This document shows, piece by piece, positions 60,190 through 64,000 of a stretch of DNA of 64,000 bases. The translations under genes and the position numbers were made by a program. The notes under the pieces were generated by a model. The model ran no database searches and was not told where the DNA came from. It worked only from the letters and a program-made list of their open reading frames with translations. Positions within the stretch are counted from its first letter, which is position 1. Every line of letters begins with the position of its first letter. The DNA comes from CAVSLM01 sp963728895 (GTDB lineage Bacteria > Pseudomonadota > Gammaproteobacteria > JBBQDK01), in contig CAVSLM010000001.1 of the NCBI GenBank assembly GCA_963728895.1, positions 958,481-1,022,480 on the forward strand, read 5' to 3'.

Positions 60190-61026
60190 ATGCCCACACC
60201 CGACACGCCTTCCTCATCATCATCGCAAGCAGCGACCGCGCTCGGCCAACTCGCCGACGAGACGCCCGACGTGATGACGCTGCATACCCAGGATGCCTAC
60301 CGGATGTTCACGGGCAGGTCTGCTGATCCAGTGAACAAGGCGCCGGCCATCCCAGGCGGCCGGCGCTTCGCGGCCGTCCTCAAATCGATCTGGTACCTGT
60401 CGGCCAACGACAACCCGTATGCCGACTGGATCCTGATCCGGGTGTACCAGGCGTTGGTGGCCATCCGCACGCAGATGGCCCAGGCCATCGCGGTGCGCGA
60501 GGCCGAATTCGAGGCACTGCGGCGCAAGGGATTGCGCCTCTCCGTGCTGGGCTCACGCAGCCCCGCCACCGTCTCCCTGGGCTTTCGCAGCCCCTACGGC
60601 TACGCGACGGCCGAGGCGATCGTGGAGTTCGACTACCACGTGCGCATGGTCAAGACGCTGGTGCTCAAGGACCGACTCAGCGATGACGCTGGTCGGGCCG
60701 CCATCCGCGAGGTGGGGCGTGGCCTGCGCAGACTGTTTCTGGAGCCGATCCGATGGGAGCGCAACCTGCTGCGCGAGGAAATGCTCCCTCTCGGCCGCCG
60801 CGATTTCCTGCCCGGCGCCGACGAAGCGGCGCGACAGCGGATTCGCGCCGCGGTGGCGCTTTTTGGCGAAGTGCCCCGGGACGTGTTCACCGGCGCCGAG
60901 GCGCCGCGCCACTCGCAGCGCCGGACCACGCCCACCGCAGCGGAGCTGCAACTGTTGCAGCAGGCGGCGCTGAGCATCGACACGCTGCCGGAGCCGCCGG
61001 CACCTGCCGCGGGGCAGTTGCTGTGA
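60190..61026 (+). CDS. PFL_4669 family ICE protein (TIGR03761-type)
   Basis: The 278-residue protein matches the PFL_4669 family of integrating conjugative elements (ALGQLADETPDVMTLHTQDA, YRMFTGR, RFAAVLKSIWYLSANDNPYADW, GLRLSVLGSRSP). Function unknown. The ATG at 60190 has AAGGAG six bases upstream; another ATG at 60130 overlaps the previous gene's frame-corrected stop and would add 20 residues. It overlaps the next frame by 3 bases. Confidence 0.85.
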   Translation: MPTPDTPSSSSSQAATALGQLADETPDVMTLHTQDAYRMFTGRSADPVNKAPAIPGGRRFAAVLKSIWYLSANDNPYADWILIRVYQALVAIRTQMAQAIAVREAEFEALRRKGLRLSVLGSRSPATVSLGFRSPYGYATAEAIVEFDYHVRMVKTLVLKDRLSDDAGRAAIREVGRGLRRLFLEPIRWERNLLREEMLPLGRRDFLPGADEAARQRIRAAVALFGEVPRDVFTGAEAPRHSQRRTTPTAAELQLLQQAALSIDTLPEPPAPAAGQLL

Positions 61027-61412
61027 TGGGCGAGGCGCCCCTACACGAGTACCAACCCAGCGCAGCGGAGCTGCGCATGCTGAGCGCTGTGGCGCAACAG
61101 GCGATCGTCGATGCCTGGCGATGCGGCATGGAACGCGCCTGGTTTCGCGGGTATCGGATCGAGGCCCGGCGCCTGGATGGGGCCGACGGCCGCAGCCAGT
61201 TCCTGGTCCTGACACTGGGCAGCGTCGGCGGTGCCGGGGTCCTCGATCGCGTGTTCATTGAAGTTGCGCCGCGCCCGAATTCCGGGTCAGCATGCGACCT
61301 CTGTTTCTCGCGGGCGTCCGCCGCTGCGTCGTGGCGTACCGAGTCTCTCGCTGGCTGTGTCAGCCCGGTTGATGCCCGTTACGCATCGCCCGAAACCGGT
61401 CAGATCTCCTGA
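61026..61412 (+). CDS. Hypothetical ICE protein
   Basis: The 128-residue frame begins at an ATG overlapping the PFL_4669 stop. The first ~75 residues look coding (YQPSAAELRMLSAVAQQAIV, FRGYRIEARRLDGADG); the rest, rich in Ala/Ser/Arg, may be out of frame or variable. I do not recognise a family. Confidence 0.45.
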   Translation: MGEAPLHEYQPSAAELRMLSAVAQQAIVDAWRCGMERAWFRGYRIEARRLDGADGRSQFLVLTLGSVGGAGVLDRVFIEVAPRPNSGSACDLCFSRASAAASWRTESLAGCVSPVDARYASPETGQIS

Positions 61413-61456
61413 AAACCGGCGGCCGCAAGGCTGGGAGATCCCGTCAGCTGCTTTCT

Positions 61457-61505
61457 ACCCAGTCGGGGAGTCCCATCCCCGCATTGGGGATGGTCTCTCC
61501 ATGTC
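61457..61505 (+). promoter_or_regulatory. Hairpin leader before the DUF3577 gene
   Basis: CATCCCC-GCAT-TGGGGATG forms a 7-bp hairpin preceded by CGGGGAGTCC and followed by TCTCTCC. Similar GGGG/CCCC hairpins occur before radC and the DUF932 gene, so it appears to be a recurring 5' leader of this element type. Confidence 0.5.
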
Positions 61506-61532
61506 ATGTGTTGCAGTTCCTAGGAGACCATC

Positions 61533-61973
61533 ATGTCCGAGCCATCTCGAGCCAGCAGCCAGTCGCACTTCTTCGATCTCCACGTCGAAGGCGTTGGATA
61601 TCTCAATCGGGTTCGCACCGTCAAGCCGAAAAAGGGGCAGGAGTTCCTGGCCTGCACCGTGGCTGCAATGCGTGGCAGCGACGGCGACGTCAGCTACACG
61701 AAATTCGACTGCCGTGTCAGCGGTGCTGACGCCCAGCAGATCGTCAAGCGCCTGGAGAGTGATGTCTCGGCCGAGAAGACCGTGATCATCGGCTTTCGGA
61801 TCGCCGACATCTATCCCGAACTGTTCACCTTCGAGAAAGGCGAGCGCAAGGGACAGCCCGGCGTCAGCATCAAGGGTCGTCTGCTGCGCATCAAGTTCGC
61901 CAAGGTCAACGGCCAATGGATCGATGTGCCACAGCCGGCGCAATCGATGGAGCGCGATGGCGTTCCGTTCTGA
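61533..61973 (+). CDS. DUF3577 (STY4534-type) ICE protein
   Basis: The 146-residue protein fits the DUF3577 family, found with single-stranded DNA-binding genes in SPI-7/PAGI-like elements (SHFFDLHVEGVGYLNRVR, EFLACTVAAMRGSDGD, YTKFDCRVSG, SIKGRLLRIKFAKVNG). An OB-fold DNA-binding role is suspected but not shown. The ATG has AGGAG upstream. The frame is intact, unlike neighbouring genes. Confidence 0.82.
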   Translation: MSEPSRASSQSHFFDLHVEGVGYLNRVRTVKPKKGQEFLACTVAAMRGSDGDVSYTKFDCRVSGADAQQIVKRLESDVSAEKTVIIGFRIADIYPELFTFEKGERKGQPGVSIKGRLLRIKFAKVNGQWIDVPQPAQSMERDGVPF

Positions 61974-61995
61974 GCGCACGACATCGGTCGTCATT

Positions 61996-62045
61996 CCACC
62001 CCTTGGGGAGTGTCCTCTCCCCAAGGGAGGGAGCTCCCCTTTCGT
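61996..62045 (+). promoter_or_regulatory. Hairpin leader before radC
   Basis: CTTGGGGAG-TGTC-CTCTCCCCAAG forms a stem of nine base pairs just upstream of the radC ribosome site AAGGAG (62051-62056). It has the same GGGG/CCCC character as the leaders at 61.5 and 62.8 kb. Confidence 0.5.
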
Positions 62046-62062
62046 TTGCCAAGGAGAGTTCC

Positions 62063-62654
62063 ATGAGTCGGAAAATCGAATCGATGTCGGATGCCGATCT
62101 GCTCGGCGTCTTGGTCGGCAGACGCGTTGCGTCGCAGCTGTTGAAGCAAGTGAACGGCAGTCTGTCCCAGCTATTGCATGAACCGCTGCCGGCCGAGTAC
62201 GCCCAGCCCCGGGTCGCCTCGAAACTCAAGGCGGCCAAGGAACTGGTGCGTCGGGCGTTCGCCGAGTCGATGCAACTGCGCGACGTGCTCAGCTCACCCG
62301 CGGCCGTACGGGATTTTCTGCGTGTCACCCTGGCCAGGCGAGACCACGAAGTGTTCATGGCGCTGTTCCTGGACGCCAGAACCGTGTCATCGCTCCGGAG
62401 GAACTGTTCCGCGGAACCTGAGCCAGACCAGCGTGTATCCGCGCGAAGTCATCAAGCGCACCCTCGCACACAACGCAGCCGCAGTGATCTTTGCGCACAA
62501 CCATCCGTCAGGCGTCGCCGAGCCCAGTCGGGCGGACGAGATGCTGACCCGTTCACTGCGCGATGCATTGGCCTTGCTCGATGTCCGTGTCCTCGACCAC
62601 TTCATCGTCGCCGGCAATGGGGTGGTTTCGTTCTCGGAGCGCGGTTTGCTGTAG
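62063..62654 (+). pseudogene. radC: RadC-family (JAB-type) protein, two frameshifts
   Basis: The start (MSRKIESMSDADLL) and [13 protein letters not shown] are in one frame. Around 62377 a one-base deletion shifts to [13 protein letters not shown]; around 62418 a second deletion shifts to [29 protein letters not shown] and the C-terminus [13 protein letters not shown] end. The metal motif HxH-x7-S (AHNHPSG) is intact. The frame numbers agree with two successive -1 changes. Element RadC copies probably act in DNA handling; as sequenced it cannot be translated whole. Confidence 0.75.
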
Positions 62655-62764
62655 CCATTCGCGATGGGGCCGGAAGGGAATCATCGCTTCCGCCGCTCGA
62701 GTAGTTGGCGCGACTACCCGTCGCGCCTCATGACCGGATCGCACGTCATCGGTCCGGTTTTCCT

Positions 62765-62815
62765 CACCCCAGCGGGGATGGGCATCCCCGAGCTGGGGAC
62801 AGCCGTCTCCGCATT
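62765..62815 (+). promoter_or_regulatory. Hairpin leader before the DUF932 gene
   Basis: CGGGGATG-GG-CATCCCCG forms an 8-bp hairpin upstream of the DUF932 start, followed by GGGGACAGCCGTCTCC. It is the third member of the leader family in this element. Confidence 0.5.
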
Positions 62816-62833
62816 TCCATTGGAGTCATCACC

Positions 62834-63911
62834 ATGAAAAGCGGACGTTCCCTCGTCGAGTCTGGCGCAGGAGCTCGAGCGCCAACTCGCCACCAAGCAG
62901 GACCTCGTCGTCCCGTCGTCGCTGTTGCAATGCCGCACCGATGAGGGCGGCAACCTGAAGATGATCGTCGAAGCCCGCGCCAGTATCGTCAATGGCAACG
63001 GGGAATACGGCATCACCAGCCTCGCGCGGCGTCAGCTCGCCGACAAGCTCAAGATTCCGTTCGCCTACTTCGAGCGCATGCGCATCGAGCAGCCGACACT
63101 GCTTGACCGCAACGTCAACACCTGGCTGCAGACCGACGGCGACCGCCGGATGATCCGCACGCTCGATGGTCAGGTGCGGGCCGTGCTGTCCGACCGCTAC
63201 CGGCGGCTGGACAACTTCGACCTCGCCGAGAACGTCCTGCCCATCCTGCAGCGGCTGGAAGGTGCCCGCTTCGAATCGGTCGAGCTGACCGAGACGAAGA
63301 TGTACCTGAAAGTCATCACGCCCCGTGTCGAGTTCGAAGTCGCCCCCGGCGACATCGTGCAGGCCGGGATCGTCATCACCAACTCGGAGGTCGGCTGCGG
63401 CACCTTGTCGGTGCAGCCGCTCATCTACCGGCTGGTGTGCCGGAACGGGCTGATCGCATCGGACCGTGCCTTGCGCAAGACGCATGTCGGACGGGCGCTG
63501 CAGTCCGAAGAGGACTCGATCACCGTGTTCAGGGATGACACCCTGGCCGCCGACGATCGGGCCTTCTTCCTGAAGGTGAGGGATGTGGTGGAGGCTGCCG
63601 TCTCGGAAGCCACGTTCCGCCAGGTCGCGCTCAAGCTGCAGAAGACGCGCGACATCCCGCTGTCAGGCGACCCGGTGAAGACGGTCGAGGTGCTGGCCAA
63701 CCGCTACACGCTCAACGACACCGAGCGCGCCGGGGTGCTGCGGCATCTCATCGTCGAAGGCGATCTGTCCGGCTACGGTCTGGTCAACGCGGTCACGCAT
63801 TACTCGCAGGACGTCGAGGACTACGACCGCGCCACCGAGTTCGAGGCGCTGGGCGGCAAGCTGATCGAGCTGGCCCCCGGTGACTGGAAGGAGTTGGCTC
63901 ACGCCGCATGA
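62834..63911 (+). pseudogene. DUF932 (phage/plasmid-like) protein, frameshift near the start
   Basis: The conserved body (TDEGGNLKMIVEARAS, YGITSLARRQLADKLKIP, RTLDGQVRAVLSDRYRRLDN, RDVVEAAVSEATFRQVA) runs from about 62866 to 63911 in one frame. The ATG with the usual N-terminus (MKSGRSLVE) is in another frame. One extra T near 62862 would explain this: removing it joins VE to LAQELERQLATKQDL. DUF932 proteins occur in these elements and in phages; function unknown. With the present sequence translation could only begin at an internal start. Confidence 0.75.
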
Positions 63912-63920
63912 ACGGCCCGG

Positions 63921-63943
63921 GGCACCGCCGCCGGCGGTGTTGC
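63921..63943 (+). terminator. GC hairpin after the DUF932 gene
   Basis: CACCGCC-GCC-GGCGGTG is a perfect 7-bp stem, flanked by GGC and TGCC that may lengthen it, ten bases after the stop. No T-run follows, so it may be a leader of the next gene as well as a terminator. Confidence 0.4.
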
Positions 63944-64000
63944 CTTCTATACCCCTGACGGAAGTCCTCCCCTCGCCCGGTGCAACCTTACGGTTGCCCG

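Overview
The window is GC-rich chromosomal DNA from a gammaproteobacterium. The gene order recX-recA-pncC next to mutS, fdxA near mutS, and alaS-lysC-csrA-tRNA-Ser(GCU) is the classic order of Pseudomonas, Chromatiales and relatives. The genus cannot be fixed from sequence alone.

Region 1 (1-9.2 kb): the 3' end of dsbC, then a minus-strand block fdxA - addB - bufA1 - bufB - bufC - addA. A copper-linked bufferin RiPP operon (precursor, MNIO enzyme, partner) sits between the two subunits of an AddAB-type recombination nuclease. Region 2 (9.3-17.7 kb): a complete Wsp surface-sensing chemosensory operon, wspA-B-C-D-E-F-R, ending in a cyclic-di-GMP synthase; its receptor has almost no periplasmic domain. 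Region 3 (18-28 kb): housekeeping genes mutS, pncC, thpR, recA, recX, alaS, lysC, csrA and tRNA-Ser(GCU).

Region 4 (28-53.3 kb) looks like a genomic island. In many gammaproteobacteria tRNA-Ser(GCU) and tRNA-Arg(ACG) follow csrA together; here 25 kb separate them. First comes an OmpA-family gene bracketed by imperfect copies of the tRNA-Ser 3' end, then a 7-bp tandem repeat, then a two-armed biosynthetic cluster. The minus arm is a tight ten-gene operon behind a candidate sigma-54 promoter: Coq4-like protein, acyl carrier protein, UbiA-type prenyltransferase, thioester-reductase-like dehydrogenase, nucleotidyltransferase, a PEP-synthase-like dikinase without the PEP barrel, fatty acid desaturase, metallophosphoesterase, fatty acyl-AMP ligase and a membrane-anchored methyltransferase. 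The divergent plus arm encodes a beta-RFAP-synthase-like GHMP protein, a B12-binding radical SAM enzyme, a tryptophanase-like lyase, a one-polypeptide fusion of a thymidylate-kinase-like domain to a membrane-fusion protein, and an ABC exporter (ATPase plus two FtsX permeases). Together they suggest an exported aromatic, lipid-modified metabolite that I cannot match to a described pathway. This is the best candidate for a novel system.

Region 5 (53.3 kb to the end): the left end of an integrative and conjugative element of the SPI-7/PAGI/ICEclc type, integrated at tRNA-Arg(ACG). It carries integrase, excisionase/AlpA-like genes, a sigma-like factor, a truncated parA, parB, DUF2857, winged-helix replication-type proteins, PFL_4669, DUF3577 (STY4534), radC and DUF932. 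Several of its genes are frameshifted while the chromosomal 53 kb is intact, so the element is probably decaying or this stretch holds assembly indels.
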